Assembly: GCF_039908635.1 (NCBI RefSeq)
Contig: NZ_CP150918.1
Coordinates: 372,001-436,000, forward strand
Direction of reading: 5' to 3'
Length of the DNA: 64,000 nucleotides
From: Pseudomonas purpurea
GTDB lineage: Bacteria > Pseudomonadota > Gammaproteobacteria > Pseudomonadales > Pseudomonadaceae
Numbering within the stretch: position 1 is the stretch's first letter; the number at the start of each line of letters is the position of its first letter. Of this stretch, positions 28,062-38,911 are shown piece by piece. The notes below the pieces were generated by a model. That model made no database searches. It saw nothing but the letters and a program-made list of their open reading frames with translations, and had not been told where the DNA came from. The position numbers and the translations under genes are program-made.

Positions 28062-28198
28062 GAGCCCGGGGCTGTTTGCCTGTGGCCTGCGTCACCGGCC
28101 CCCCGACGCCGCCGTCAAGCTGTAACGGCTTTGCGGACGCAACGTTAATCGCTGCCAAGACTTGTCAGCACACCGAATCCTCTGATCGAGATACACAA

Positions 28199-30019
28199 GT
28201 GATCGAAAATCTACGCAACATCGCCATCATTGCTCACGTTGACCATGGTAAAACCACCCTGGTAGACAAACTCTTGCGTCAATCCGGCACCCTGGAGCGC
28301 AACGAGCTCAACGACGAGCGCGTGATGGACTCCAACGACCAGGAGAAAGAGCGCGGTATTACCATTCTGGCGAAAAACACCGCCATCAACTGGAACGGCT
28401 ACCACATCAACATCGTGGACACCCCGGGCCACGCCGACTTCGGCGGCGAAGTTGAACGCGTAATGTCGATGGTTGACTCCGTTCTGCTGCTGGTTGACGC
28501 TCAAGACGGCCCTATGCCGCAAACCCGTTTCGTGACCAAGAAGGCGTTCGAAGCCGGCCTGCGTCCAATCGTGGTCATCAACAAGGTTGACCGTCCAGGC
28601 GCGCGTCCGGACTGGGTTCTGGACCAGATCTTCGACCTGTTCGACAACCTGGGTGCTACCGAAGAACAGCTGGACTTCAAAGTCGTCTACGCCTCGGCCC
28701 TGAACGGTATTGCCGGTCTGGAACACACCGACATGGCTGAAGACATGACCCCGCTGTACCAGTCGATCGTCGACAACGTACCTGCGCCGAAAGTCGACCG
28801 TGACGGTCCGTTCCAGATGCAAATCTCCGCACTGGACTACAACAGCTTCCTGGGTGTTATCGGCGTTGGCCGTATCGCTCGTGGTCGCGTCAAGCCGAAC
28901 ACTCAAGTTGTGGCTATCGACGCTGACGGCAAGCGCCGCAACGGCCGTATCCTGAAGTTGATGGGTCACCACGGTCTGCACCGTATCGACGTTGAAGAAG
29001 CAGCTGCCGGCGACATCGTCTGCATCAGCGGCTTCGACCAGCTGTTCATCTCCGACACTCTGTGCGACCCACTGAACGTCGAAGCGATGAAGCCGCTGAC
29101 CGTTGACGAGCCAACCGTTTCCATGACTTTCCAGGTAAACGACTCGCCTTTCTGCGGTAAAGAAGGCAAGTTCGTGACCAGCCGTAACATCAAGGAACGT
29201 CTGGACAAGGAACTGCTCTACAACGTTGCCCTGCGCGTTGAAGAAGGCGACTCGGCTGACAAGTTCAAAGTCTCCGGCCGTGGTGAGCTGCACCTCTCGG
29301 TACTGATCGAAACCATGCGTCGCGAAGGCTTCGAAATGGGTGTTGGTCGTCCGGAAGTGATCATCCGCATGGTTGACGGCGTCAAGCACGAACCGTACGA
29401 AAACGTGACCATCGACCTGCCGGAAGAATCGCAAGGTTCGATCATGGAACAGATCGGTATCCGTAAGGGCGACCTGACCAACATGGTTCCGGATGGCAAG
29501 GGCCGTGTGCGCCTTGAGTACAACATCCCGGCACGTGGCCTGATCGGTTTCCGTAACGAGTTCCTGACCCTGACCTCCGGTGCAGGCATCCTGACCTCGA
29601 TCTTCGACCGTTACGACGTGATGAAGTCCGGCGACATGTCCGGCCGTCAGAACGGCGTGCTGGTTTCGGTTGCCACCGGTAAGGCTCTGACTTACTCGCT
29701 GGAAACCCTGCAAGCTCGCGGCAAACTGTTCCTGGGTCACGGTGAAGACGTGTACGAAGGTCAAATCGTCGGCATCAACAGCCGCGACAACGACCTGGGC
29801 GTCAACCCAACCAAAGGCAAGAAGCTCGACAACATGCGTGCTTCGGGTAAAGACGAAACCATCGCTCTGGTTCCGCCTATCCGCTTCACTCTGGAGCAGG
29901 CTCTGGAATTCGTTCAAGAAGACGAATTGTGTGAAGTCACTCCTAAGTCCATCCGTCTTCGCAAGAAGATCCTGGGCGAAAGCGAGCGTACCCGCGCTGC
30001 CAAGAAAAGCGGCAACTGA
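28199..30019 (+). CDS. typA: translational GTPase TypA/BipA
   Basis: Ribosome-binding GTPase of the EF-G family that helps 50S assembly and stress or cold adaptation. It has 606 aa from a GTG start at 28199 ([20 protein letters not shown]). G1 is AHVDHGKTT, the switch I region contains [11 protein letters not shown]3 is [11 protein letters not shown] and G4 is NKVDRPGA. Domains II, III, V and the TypA-specific C-terminal domain follow ([35 protein letters not shown]). Longer in-frame starts upstream lack family similarity. A strong terminator follows. Confidence 0.97.
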   Translation: MIENLRNIAIIAHVDHGKTTLVDKLLRQSGTLERNELNDERVMDSNDQEKERGITILAKNTAINWNGYHINIVDTPGHADFGGEVERVMSMVDSVLLLVDAQDGPMPQTRFVTKKAFEAGLRPIVVINKVDRPGARPDWVLDQIFDLFDNLGATEEQLDFKVVYASALNGIAGLEHTDMAEDMTPLYQSIVDNVPAPKVDRDGPFQMQISALDYNSFLGVIGVGRIARGRVKPNTQVVAIDADGKRRNGRILKLMGHHGLHRIDVEEAAAGDIVCISGFDQLFISDTLCDPLNVEAMKPLTVDEPTVSMTFQVNDSPFCGKEGKFVTSRNIKERLDKELLYNVALRVEEGDSADKFKVSGRGELHLSVLIETMRREGFEMGVGRPEVIIRMVDGVKHEPYENVTIDLPEESQGSIMEQIGIRKGDLTNMVPDGKGRVRLEYNIPARGLIGFRNEFLTLTSGAGILTSIFDRYDVMKSGDMSGRQNGVLVSVATGKALTYSLETLQARGKLFLGHGEDVYEGQIVGINSRDNDLGVNPTKGKKLDNMRASGKDETIALVPPIRFTLEQALEFVQEDELCEVTPKSIRLRKKILGESERTRAAKKSGN

Positions 30020-30046
30020 GTTTCGACTTAGTTAACGCTTAAAAAA

Positions 30047-30079
30047 ACGCCCCCGACCGCAAGGTCGGGGGCGTTTTTG
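30047..30079 (+). terminator. rho-independent terminator of typA
   Basis: Perfect 12-bp stem ACGCCCCCGACC-GCAA-GGTCGGGGGCGT followed by TTTTGTTT; the A-run before it could also serve the opposite strand. Confidence 0.92.
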
Positions 30080-30103
30080 TTTGTCTGGGGTTTGTGCGAT
30101 GTC

Positions 30104-30217
30104 TGTGGCGAGCGAGCTTGCTCGCGCTGGGCTGCGTAGCGGCCCCAGGATATTTGCAGCTAACGTCGATTTTGTGAGTGCTGCGCACTCAAGCGGGAGC
30201 AAGCTCCCTCGCCACAG
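30104..30217. repeat. REPIN, class B
   Basis: Inverted units of about 114 bp overall. The left begins TGTGGCGAGCGAGCTTGCTC and the right ends GGGAGCAAGCTCCCTCGCCA. It has the shorter GTGGCGAG-type ends that separate class B from class A copies. It sits between typA and the convergent YkgJ gene. Confidence 0.85.
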
Positions 30218-30249
30218 GTAACAGGTTTCGGATCAGAACTTCTGCCTGA

Positions 30250-30693
30250 TCAGAACTTTTCGAGCGTGCGACGGCTACTGCTGCTCTCGCGCACCACTTC
30301 TTTGGGCTTGTAAGCGCAATACCCCGGCCGCGGGCCTATTTTCGGGTGGTTGCGGCAGGTGTCCGGGCGCTTTTCATAAATAGTGCACAAACGGCTTTTG
30401 CGGTCCAGGTACAGGCAATCGTTGTTGCTCATGCGCTGGAGCGTGAAGATCTCGGACTTCTGGTTGTAACGCTCGACGATCCCTTCCTTTTGCAGGCGCT
30501 TGGCGATGTTCTTCGGCGGGTCGCCGCGTTCGAACTCATCGACGATGCCGATGCGGATCAGATCCTTGATCTTGACCTCCACCGGCAGCGTGCAGCAACT
30601 GGACACGCAGGAGCCACACATGGGGGCGGAGTACTTGGCCCAGGTATCGAGACGGTCGATCTCCGCGGCGGCGATCAGGTTGGGCTTCATCAT
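30250..30693 (-). CDS. YkgJ family cysteine-cluster protein
   Basis: A 147-aa cytoplasmic protein of the CxxCxxxCC (YkgJ/UPF0153) family, thought to bind zinc or an iron-sulphur centre; its reaction is unknown. The cysteine cluster is visible as MCGSCVSSCC (about 25-34), NDCLYL, RLCTIYEKRPDTCRNHP (about 100-116) and GYCAY. The basic C-terminal tail ends RESSSSRRTLEKF. Start at 30693 or the adjacent ATG at 30690; neither has a clear Shine-Dalgarno. It is divergent from glgP. Confidence 0.88.
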   Translation of the reverse strand: MMKPNLIAAAEIDRLDTWAKYSAPMCGSCVSSCCTLPVEVKIKDLIRIGIVDEFERGDPPKNIAKRLQKEGIVERYNQKSEIFTLQRMSNNDCLYLDRKSRLCTIYEKRPDTCRNHPKIGPRPGYCAYKPKEVVRESSSSRRTLEKF

Positions 30694-30945
30694 GTGGGAT
30701 TACCAGCGTGCATCAGGGCGCGCGATCATACCGGGACTGGTGATTTTTTGAACGACCATTTGCCGGTTTTTTCTTGTCGGCGTGCATTTTTTGAGGCAGC
30801 GGCACGGCATCTGCATCTTTTCACGGCGTACCGGCAAGGACGAAGGCCTGAGGGCGGCGTTTGCAGAAAACGCCGAACCCCTGCTTTTGCCTCGTGTCAG
30901 ACCGACTAGGCTCAGACCATTCCATGCTCGATCGAGGTCCTACCC

Positions 30946-33397
30946 ATGACTCAGGAACCGCTTGTTCGTGACGCTGAGGTGGCCGCTTTTCGCGACGCCG
31001 TGTTGACCAAACTCACCTACGCCGTAGGCAAGGATCCGGATCACGCCTTTGACCATGACTGGTTCGAAGCCATCGCCCTGGCGGCGCGCGATCACATGGT
31101 CGAACGCTGGATGGACCACACGCGGCATATCTACCGCAAGGGCCAGAAGCGCGTTTACTACCTCTCTCTGGAATTCCTCATCGGCCGCCTGCTCTACGAC
31201 AGCCTGAGCAACCTTGGCTTGCTGGACGTGGCGCGCGAGGCGCTGACCGAACTCGGTGTCGACCTGGAGTGCATCCGCCTGCTGGAGCCGGACGCGGCCC
31301 TGGGCAATGGGGGCCTCGGACGGCTGGCCGCGTGCTTCATGGAAAGCATGTCGACCCTCGGTATCGCCGGCCACGGCTACGGGATTCGATATGAACACGG
31401 CCTGTTCCGCCAGGCGATTGTCGACGGATGGCAGCAGGAGCAGACCGAACACTGGCTGGATTTCGGCAACCCGTGGGAGTTCGAGCGCCCGGAGGTGATC
31501 TACCCGATCGGTTTCGGCGGCGGCGTCGAAACGGTCACCGACGAGAGCGGCAAGAGCAAGCAAGTCTGGACGCCGTCCGAAACCGTGCGTGCGGTGGCGT
31601 ATGACACACCGGTGGTGGGGTGGCGCGGGGCGAGCGTCAACACGCTGCGCTTGTGGCGGGCGCGGGCCATGGAAGACCTGCACCTGGAGCGCTTCAATGC
31701 CGGTGACCATTTGGGCGCGGTGGCCGAAGTGGCTCGCGCCGAAAGCATCTCACGGGTGCTTTACCCTGCCGACAGCACCGAGGGCCGGTCAGGAGCTGCG
31801 GCTGCGCCAGGAATATTTCTTCGTGGCTGCGTCGTTGCAAGACTTGCTGCGTCGCCATCGCAACATGCACGGCTCGGTGCTGACGTTGGGCGAACACGCG
31901 GCGATCCAGCTTAACGACACTCACCCCTCGATTGCCGTGGCCGAGTTGATGCGCCAACTGCTCGATGTGTATGACGTGGCGTGGGACGCTGCCTGGCAGA
32001 TCACCGTCGACACGCTGTCATACACCAACCACACGTTGTTGCCCGAGGCGCTGGAAACCTGGCCGGTGGGGCTGATGGAGCGGATGCTGCCACGGCACAT
32101 GCAGATCATTTACCTGATCAACGCCCAACACATCGACTCGCTGCGGGCCAAGGGCATTCATGATTTCGACGTGCTGCGCGCGGTGTCGCTGATCGAAGAA
32201 GACAACGGCCGCCGTGTGCGCATGGGCAACCTGGCGTTCCTCGGCTCCCACAGCGTCAACGGCGTGTCCGGGTTGCACACGCAATTGATGCGCAGCACGG
32301 TGTTTTCCGAACTGCACAAGTTGTACCCGGACCGGATCAACAACAAGACCAACGGCATCACCTTCCGCCGCTGGTTGTACCAGGCCAACCCGGAGCTGAC
32401 GTCGATGATGGTCGATGCGCTGGGGCCGGGCCTGCTGGACGATCCCGAGCAGAAGCTGATCGAACTGGAACCGTTTGCCGAGAAAGCGGCGTTCCGCAAG
32501 CAATTCGCCGAGCAGCGGCTGCACAGCAAAAGGGCGTTGGCCAGCCTGATTCATGAGCGCCTGGGCATTGCGGTGAACCCGGCGGCGCTGTTCGATGTGC
32601 AGGTCAAACGCATTCACGAGTACAAACGCCAGTTGCTCAATCTGTTTCATACGGTGGCGCTGTATCAGGCGATTCGCGCCGAGCCGGAAACCGATTGGGT
32701 GCCACGGGTGAAGATTTTCGCGGGTAAGGCGGCGGCCAGTTATCACCAGGCCAAGCTGATCATCAAACTGACCAACGACATTGCCCGCACGATCAACAAC
32801 GACCCGACCGTGCGTGGGTTGCTGAAGGTGGTGTTCCTGCCCAACTACAACGTCAGCCTGGCCGAAAGCATCATTCCGGCGGCCGACCTGTCGGAGCAGA
32901 TTTCCACCGCCGGTTTCGAGGCGTCGGGCACCAGCAACATGAAGTTCGGCCTCAATGGCGCGCTGACCATCGGCACGCTGGACGGTGCCAACGTGGAGAT
33001 GTGCGAGCGCATTGGTGCCGAGCACATGTTCATCTTCGGTTTGAGCGCCCAGCAAGTCGGGGCGCGCAAGCGCAATGGCGAGTTCCACGCAGGGCCTGAT
33101 ATTGCGGCGTCTCACCGGCTCAGTGATGTGCTGCAAGCGATTCGCGGCGGTGTGTTCTCGCCCGATGACCCGTCGCGTTACGCAGGGCTGATCGACTCAT
33201 TGGTCGACTATGATCGCTTCCTGGTCTGCGCCGACTTTGATTCCTATTGGCATGCCCAGGGGCGGGTTGAAGCGCATTGGCACGATTCGAAGCAGTGGTG
33301 GCGCTCGGCGGTGCTCAATACCGCGCGGATGGGCTGGTTCTCATCCGACCGGACCATTCGCGAGTACGCCACGGATATCTGGAAAGCGCTGGGGTAA
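30946..33397 (+). CDS. glgP: glycogen/starch/alpha-glucan phosphorylase GlgP, frameshifted in this sequence
   Basis: Releases glucose-1-phosphate from glycogen or maltodextrins using pyridoxal phosphate. After correction it is 816 aa, the normal length. The first frame (from the ATG at 30946, with GAGGTCC before it) covers VYYLSLEFLIGRLL, ALGNGGLGRLAACFMES and AYDTPVVGW. It breaks at the G3 run 31782-31784, and the second frame continues QEYFFVAASLQDLL. Removing one G joins DSTE-AGQELRLRQEYF. The PLP-binding Lys is in GTSNMKFGLNGALTIGTLDGAN near the C-terminus. No other glg gene is adjacent. A sequence error is more likely than decay, because both halves are well conserved. Confidence 0.9.
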
Positions 33398-33471
33398 CTT
33401 TTAGCAATAATTGCGAGCAAGGCCCAGCGGTTGTTAGGTCGGACCGATATACTAAGCACCAACTTCAACCC

Positions 33472-33561
33472 TGTGGGAGCGAGCTTGCTCGCGAAAGCGG
33501 ACTGACATTCGACATCAATGTTGAACGTTACGCCCTATTCGCGAGCAAGCCCGCTCCCACA
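33472..33561. repeat. REPIN, class A
   Basis: Inverted units of about 90 bp total with core GAGCGAGCTTGCTCGCGA on the left and CGCGAGCAAGCCCGCTCCCA on the right, in the gap between glgP and the DUF2339 gene. Confidence 0.9.
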
Positions 33562-33684
33562 GTGGATGTGTGGTGCAGACGCAATCTGTTCCCACACTGG
33601 ATTCCGGGTGTCTGGTTACTAGACTGAGCCAGACGCTGTTGTGCCCGGATTCGCCCGGCAATGGGCCGCTTAGGGATATCGACC

Positions 33685-36600
33685 ATGCAATGGATTTTCA
33701 TGCTGATGGGGCTGGTGCTGGGCTGGGTGCTCGATGAGTCCTTCAGCGATGCACTGATTGGCGCACTGATGGGGCTGGGTATTGGCCAGACCATCGCGCT
33801 TGGCCGGCTCAATGCGCAAGCCGCCGAGCAGTCTCGTCTGTTGCAGTTGGCCCAGACTGCCCTCGGCGCGGTCGAGCAGCGGCTGGCGTTGCTGGAGCGC
33901 AGTGGCGGCCACGTTGCGCCAACCACTGAACCGATCACGGCCAGCGAGCCGCTCCTTGCGCCTGACATTATCTTCGACGAAGCCCCCGAGCCTGAGTCGG
34001 CGCCGTTGCCTGCGGCCCAGGAACTGGTCTGGGAATTGCCGCCCGAATTCGAACCGGTGCAGGCGAGCATCACCCCGCCCGTCGATCTTTGGGCGCCGCA
34101 GCCTCGCGAGCCGCAACCCCCTGCCGAACCCCGTGGCCCCAACCTGATCGAGCGCGCCATCGCAGGCGCACGCACGTGGTTGTTTGGCGGTAACACGGTG
34201 CTGCGCATTGGCGTGGTGCTGCTGTTCTTCGGTCTGGCGTTCCTGTTGCGTTACGCCACTGAAGGCATGGTGGTGCCGATCGAGATGCGCTACGCCGGGG
34301 TTGCGGCGGCGGCATTGGCGTTATTGGGGCTGGGTTGGTGGTTGCGCCTGCGCAACACAAACTACGCATTGATCCTTCAGGGCACCGGCATTGCCGTGCT
34401 GTACCTGACCGTGTTTGCCGCCATGCGCCTGCACCCGTTGCTCGATCCGAGCGCAGCGCTGGGTTTGCTGGTGGCGGTGACGGTGTTCTCGGCGATTCTG
34501 GCGATCACCCAGGACTCCCTGGCGCTCGCCTGTGCGGCGGCGCTGGGCGGGTTTGCCGCGCCGATCCTGACCTCCACCGGCGCCGGTAACCATGTCGCAC
34601 TGTTCAGCTACTTCGCCTTGCTCAACGCCGGCATTCTCGCCATCGCCTGGTTCAAGGCCTGGCGCCTGCTCAACCTGATCGGCTTTGCCGGCACCTTCGG
34701 CATCGGATTCGCCTGGGGCGTGCGTTCCTATGCGCCGCAGTTGCTAGGGAGCACCGAGCCGTTCCTGATTCTGTTCTTCCTGATGTACCTGGCGATTGGC
34801 TTGCTGTTCACCCGACGCAAGTTGCTGGAGATGAGCGACGCGCCAGAGGACGACAGCCGTGACGCGCTGCTGCGCTGGTCGGCGCGCAAGGGCGATTATG
34901 TTGACGGCACGATGCTGTTCGGGCCGCCGCTGCTGGGTTTTGGCTTGCAGTTCGCGCTGGTTCAGCATCTGGAATTTGCCGCCGCGTTCAGTGCGTTGGC
35001 GTTGGGCGTCATCTACATGGGGCTGGCGCGTTTTCTCAGCGGTGGCCGTGCCTTGTTGCTGGCGGAAACCTGCCTGGCGCTGGGAGTGATTTTTGCGTCG
35101 CTGGCGATTCCGTTAGGGTTGGATGCGCGCTGGACGGCAGCGGCCTGGGCCGTGGAGGGCGCGGGGATTTTCTGGCTCGGCCTGCGTCAGCATCGGCCCT
35201 TGGCGCGAGCCTTTGCCTTGTTGCTGCAACTGGGGTCGGCGCTGGCGTTCCTCAGTGAGCTGCGTCTGGGTGACAGCAGCCTGCTCGACGCGGCACCGCT
35301 GGGTGCGCTGATGCTCGGCGTGGCGCTGCTGTTCAGTTTCTATCAATTGCGCAACGCGTCCCCTGAGCAGACGTCGGCCTGGGAACGCAAGGGCTTGCCG
35401 GTGCTGGCGTGCCTGGGGTTGACCTTCCTCTACCTGCTGGCGCCGCTGTTTTTCTTCACTCATGGCACGGCGATCAGTTGGGCGCTGGCCGGGCTGGCGA
35501 CGTTGTTCGTTGGGCTGCGCCTGCAATCGCGGACTTTCCTGTTCACCGCGTTTGCCGTGCAATTGCTCGGCGGTGCGTTGTTCCTGTTGCGCCTGCAAGG
35601 CGCCAGCGGTGATGCAACGGCGGTGTTCAGCGCCGGCTGGAGCGGTTTGCTGACGGCGTCGTTGATTGGCCTGGCGTTGATCGGTGCCATGCTGTTCGCC
35701 GCTCGCGATGACATGGTGCGCAGCGACGTGCGCCTGCTGCGCGGCCTGTCGCTGGTGTTGCTGGCGGGGTTGGTGCTGATCAACCTGGCGGTGCTGTTCG
35801 TGTTGCCGTGGCAAACGGCGAGCGGGGTGTGGGCGGCGAGCGGTTTGTTGATCATCTGGCTGAGTCTGTATCTCCAGCAACGGGTCAGTTTTGTGTTTGG
35901 CCTGTTGTTGCAGGTGATTGGCGGTGCAGCGTTCCTGATCGCCGGGCCTGAGTTGTTCGGGCCGCTGAGCAGTGAAGGTCTGCGGCCGCTGGGTCATAGC
36001 GGCTTCTGGACGCCGATGGTGCTGGGGCTGGCGGCGCTGGTCGGTGCCTGGCGCTTGCAACTCGGTCATCAGGCGAGCGCGTTCGATGCCTTGAGTTTGC
36101 AGCGCCTGTCCAACGTGCTGCTGGTGTGGGGCGCCGGATGGTGGCTGTTCGGGTTGTTCAGCGAAGCGCAGCGTTTTGTCGCACAGCCTCTGGAAGCCGC
36201 AGCGATGCTCGGGATTCTGGCCACGAGTGCGGCACTTTGGTCGGTACTGGCCCTGCGCTTGAAATGGCCGGCACTGGGGCAGGTGGGTACTGGGCTGACG
36301 CCAGCCGCCGCGCTGGTGTTGGGGGTGTTCTGGCATGGGTCCTATCACCCGGCGGCCAACTTCGGCTGGCTGGCGTGGACGGCCGTGTTCGTGGTGCATT
36401 TCATCTCGTTGCGGCGCCTGGTATCAATGCTTTCGGCGCGAGCGGTGAGCGTGGCGCACGTGATCGGTTGCTGGTTGCTGATACTGGTGTTGGCGCTTGA
36501 GTTGCGCTACGGCTTGCTGGTGTTGGCGGAACAATACAACGCCTGGCGCTGGCTGGGCTGGGCGGTCCTGCCAAGCCTGTACCTGGTGCTGATGGCCGCG

Positions 36601-37275
36601 CCACGGACCTGGCCATGGCCGGTCTCGGCGTACGCCCGCGAGTACCGGATTTACGCCGCGCTGCCGCTGGCGGTGTTGATGTTGGCGTGGTTCTGGCTGG
36701 CCAACCTGTTCAGTGACGGCACGGCTGAACCGCTGCCTTATCTGCCACTGGTCAATCCGCTGGAAGTGGGGCTGCTGTTCGCGTTGGGCGGGGTGTATGT
36801 GTGGTCCCGCAGTGCGGTCAGCCACTGGGCGATCCGCGCCGATTACGCCACCAAGGTTGCGGAAGTGATTGCCGGGGTGTCGCTGTTTGCCTTCTTCACC
36901 GCGCTGGTGATGCGCACCGCCTATCACTGGGGCGGTGTGCCGTTTGAGTTAGTGGCGCAGTTGGATTCGATGCTGGTGCAAGCGGGGCTGTCGATCGTCT
37001 GGACCTTGATTGCCCTGGGGCTGATGATCGGCGGGCATGTGCGTCACCGTCGCGAGGTCTGGCTGGTGGGCGCGGGGTTGATTGCGCTGGTGGTCGCCAA
37101 GTTGGTGTTTGTCGAACTGAGCAACCGTGGCGGACTGGCGCGGATCGTGTCGTTTATCGGGGTCGGCGTGTTGCTGCTGGTGGTGGGCTATTTTGCGCCG
37201 CTACCGCCAAAACGCGTCGAAGCAACACCTGAGCCGGACAAGCCGGCCAGTGAATCTGAGGGAGTGTCATCGTGA
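33685..37275 (+). CDS. DUF2339 domain-containing polytopic membrane protein
   Basis: A very large integral membrane protein (1196 aa). It starts with a membrane segment (MQWIFMLMGLVLGWVL), followed by a short coiled coil (about 35-75) and a Pro/Glu-rich linker (about 80-155). From about residue 165 to 1170 it is an almost unbroken series of hydrophobic segments, roughly thirty by eye. This is the layout of the DUF2339 family, which has no known function. The ATG at 33685 is preferred to 33661 because AGGGA lies 8 bases before it and the membrane segment begins there. Its stop overlaps the GTG of the next gene (GTGA), so it forms a two-gene unit with the DUF3999 protein. Confidence 0.85.
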   Translation: MQWIFMLMGLVLGWVLDESFSDALIGALMGLGIGQTIALGRLNAQAAEQSRLLQLAQTALGAVEQRLALLERSGGHVAPTTEPITASEPLLAPDIIFDEAPEPESAPLPAAQELVWELPPEFEPVQASITPPVDLWAPQPREPQPPAEPRGPNLIERAIAGARTWLFGGNTVLRIGVVLLFFGLAFLLRYATEGMVVPIEMRYAGVAAAALALLGLGWWLRLRNTNYALILQGTGIAVLYLTVFAAMRLHPLLDPSAALGLLVAVTVFSAILAITQDSLALACAAALGGFAAPILTSTGAGNHVALFSYFALLNAGILAIAWFKAWRLLNLIGFAGTFGIGFAWGVRSYAPQLLGSTEPFLILFFLMYLAIGLLFTRRKLLEMSDAPEDDSRDALLRWSARKGDYVDGTMLFGPPLLGFGLQFALVQHLEFAAAFSALALGVIYMGLARFLSGGRALLLAETCLALGVIFASLAIPLGLDARWTAAAWAVEGAGIFWLGLRQHRPLARAFALLLQLGSALAFLSELRLGDSSLLDAAPLGALMLGVALLFSFYQLRNASPEQTSAWERKGLPVLACLGLTFLYLLAPLFFFTHGTAISWALAGLATLFVGLRLQSRTFLFTAFAVQLLGGALFLLRLQGASGDATAVFSAGWSGLLTASLIGLALIGAMLFAARDDMVRSDVRLLRGLSLVLLAGLVLINLAVLFVLPWQTASGVWAASGLLIIWLSLYLQQRVSFVFGLLLQVIGGAAFLIAGPELFGPLSSEGLRPLGHSGFWTPMVLGLAALVGAWRLQLGHQASAFDALSLQRLSNVLLVWGAGWWLFGLFSEAQRFVAQPLEAAAMLGILATSAALWSVLALRLKWPALGQVGTGLTPAAALVLGVFWHGSYHPAANFGWLAWTAVFVVHFISLRRLVSMLSARAVSVAHVIGCWLLILVLALELRYGLLVLAEQYNAWRWLGWAVLPSLYLVLMAAPRTWPWPVSAYAREYRIYAALPLAVLMLAWFWLANLFSDGTAEPLPYLPLVNPLEVGLLFALGGVYVWSRSAVSHWAIRADYATKVAEVIAGVSLFAFFTALVMRTAYHWGGVPFELVAQLDSMLVQAGLSIVWTLIALGLMIGGHVRHRREVWLVGAGLIALVVAKLVFVELSNRGGLARIVSFIGVGVLLLVVGYFAPLPPKRVEATPEPDKPASESEGVSS

Positions 37276-38642
37276 GTGCGAAGTTGAGCCTGGTCTGTCT
37301 GTGGGCTGTGGGGATCTGTGTGGCGTGGTCGGCCCAGGCCCAGGAAAAACCGTCGGACTTCAGCACGCAGTTGCCGTTGAGCTTGAGTGGTGAAGGCCCC
37401 TGGTATCGGCTCGACATGCCACTGGCGGTGCAGTTGAGCGCACGCCAGACCGATCTCGGTGACGTGCGAGTGTTCAATACGGCGGGTGAGGCACAGGCTT
37501 ATTCGCTGGTGCGCGCGCAGGCGCAGAATCCCGATAACCCGGTGGTGCACGACGTTAAATGGTTCCCGCTCTACGACTCGGCCGAGGCTCGCGAGTCGGT
37601 ACCGAGCGTGCGAGTGCAGTCGAATGCCAACGGCACGCTGGTGGAGGTTCAGCCGTCCACGCACCTTGAAGCGGGCGAAGAAGTGTTGCGCGGCTGGTTG
37701 CTGGATGCCAGTGCGATCAAGACGCCGTTGCAGCAGTTGACCCTCGACTGGACCAGTGACCGCGATGGCTTCCAGTATTTCAGCATCGAGGCCAGTGACG
37801 ACTTGCAGCATTGGCAGTCGTGGGGCGATGGGCAGGTGGCGCGTTTGTCGTATGCCGACGAGCGGGTTGAACAACATGAAGTGGGCTTGCCGGGGCAGCG
37901 CGCCCGTTACTTGCGGCTGTTGTGGAAGAACCCGCAGTCGGCACCGGCCCTGACCCTGGCACAGTTGCAGAGCCTGAGCGTCGGCAGCGTGGCGCAGCCG
38001 TTGATCTGGTCGCAGCCGGTAGCGGGCAGCAATCCAAAACCTGGCCTGTACACCTGGAAACTGCCCATGGGGTTGAACGTCGAACGGGTGAAAATTGAAC
38101 TGAGCCAGGCCAACAGCCTGGCACCGGTGACGTTATCTACCCGCCGCGAAAGCAGTCAGCCCTGGCAGCCAGCGGGTGGTGGTCTGCTGTATCGGCTGAC
38201 CCAGAATGGCCAGGATGTGCTGCAAAATGAACTGCAGCTGTACGGGCAGGTGGTTCGAGAGCTGAAGCTTACCGTCGATGAGCGTGGTGGCGGTCTGGGT
38301 ACGCAAACACCGGATTTGCGGTTTGCCGTACGTTCGACCCAACTGGTGTTTCTGGCGCGCGGTGCCGGGCCATACACCCTGGCACTGGGCAGTGCCACGG
38401 CGGGCGCAAGCCAATTGCCCTTGTCGACATTGATCCCCGATTACAGTGCCACGCGCATGGCTGAGCTGGGGCAGGCCCGGGTCGAGGACGGGGGCAAGGT
38501 CTTGCAGACGGGGGCGGTGACGCAGGTTGACGGTGGCCTGGACTGGAAGAAGATCGGTTTGTGGGCGGTGTTGCTGCTCGGGGTGCTGGGGCTGGCGGCG
38601 ATGGCGTTAAGTTTGCTGCGCAAGCCGTCGGTGAAGAATTAA
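37272..38642 (+). CDS. DUF3999 domain-containing envelope protein
   Basis: A 456-aa protein with a signal peptide (about 1-22, CLWAVGICVAWSAQAQ), a long periplasmic beta-rich region and one C-terminal membrane anchor (about 423-447, IGLWAVLLLGVLGLAAMALSLL) with a short basic tail. It belongs to DUF3999, of unknown function. The segment LPLSLSGEGPWYRLDMPLAVQLSARQTDLGDVRVFN near the N-terminus resembles a beta-sandwich entry. It begins with GTG overlapping the stop of the DUF2339 gene, a pairing I recall from other pseudomonads, so the two products probably work together in the inner membrane. Target unknown. Confidence 0.85.
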   Translation: MSAKLSLVCLWAVGICVAWSAQAQEKPSDFSTQLPLSLSGEGPWYRLDMPLAVQLSARQTDLGDVRVFNTAGEAQAYSLVRAQAQNPDNPVVHDVKWFPLYDSAEARESVPSVRVQSNANGTLVEVQPSTHLEAGEEVLRGWLLDASAIKTPLQQLTLDWTSDRDGFQYFSIEASDDLQHWQSWGDGQVARLSYADERVEQHEVGLPGQRARYLRLLWKNPQSAPALTLAQLQSLSVGSVAQPLIWSQPVAGSNPKPGLYTWKLPMGLNVERVKIELSQANSLAPVTLSTRRESSQPWQPAGGGLLYRLTQNGQDVLQNELQLYGQVVRELKLTVDERGGGLGTQTPDLRFAVRSTQLVFLARGAGPYTLALGSATAGASQLPLSTLIPDYSATRMAELGQARVEDGGKVLQTGAVTQVDGGLDWKKIGLWAVLLLGVLGLAAMALSLLRKPSVKN

Positions 38643-38657
38643 GACTGGCGCAGCTTT

Positions 38658-38776
38658 TGTGGCGAGGGAGCTTGCTCCCGCTCGGCTGCGAAGCAGTCGC
38701 AAGATTTCCGGGCACCGCTCGATTGCCTGTTTAGGGCCGCTTCGCACCCCCAGCGGGAGCAAGCTCCCTCGCCACA
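38658..38776. repeat. REPIN, class B
   Basis: Inverted units GGCGAGGGAGCTTGCTCCCG and CGGGAGCAAGCTCCCTCGCC, about 119 bp overall, in the gap between the DUF3999 gene and fbp. Confidence 0.9.
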
Positions 38777-38911
38777 GCTGCACGCATTTGCAACTACGCT
38801 AAACCCCGTGCATGAACTCCATTGCGTGAATCTCGTCTGATAGGAGGAATTGCGCCCCGACTCGCGTTAAACTGCGCGGGTTTTTAGCCCCCCATTCCTC
38901 CGGAGCCTTCC

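Noticed and set aside
28211..29917. A 568-codon open frame antisense to typA
   Set aside because: Shadow frame with valine/glutamine-rich composition; typA on the plus strand is certain.
30946..33397. glgP split treated as two separate genes
   Set aside because: Both parts are consecutive halves of one phosphorylase and join exactly on removal of one base.
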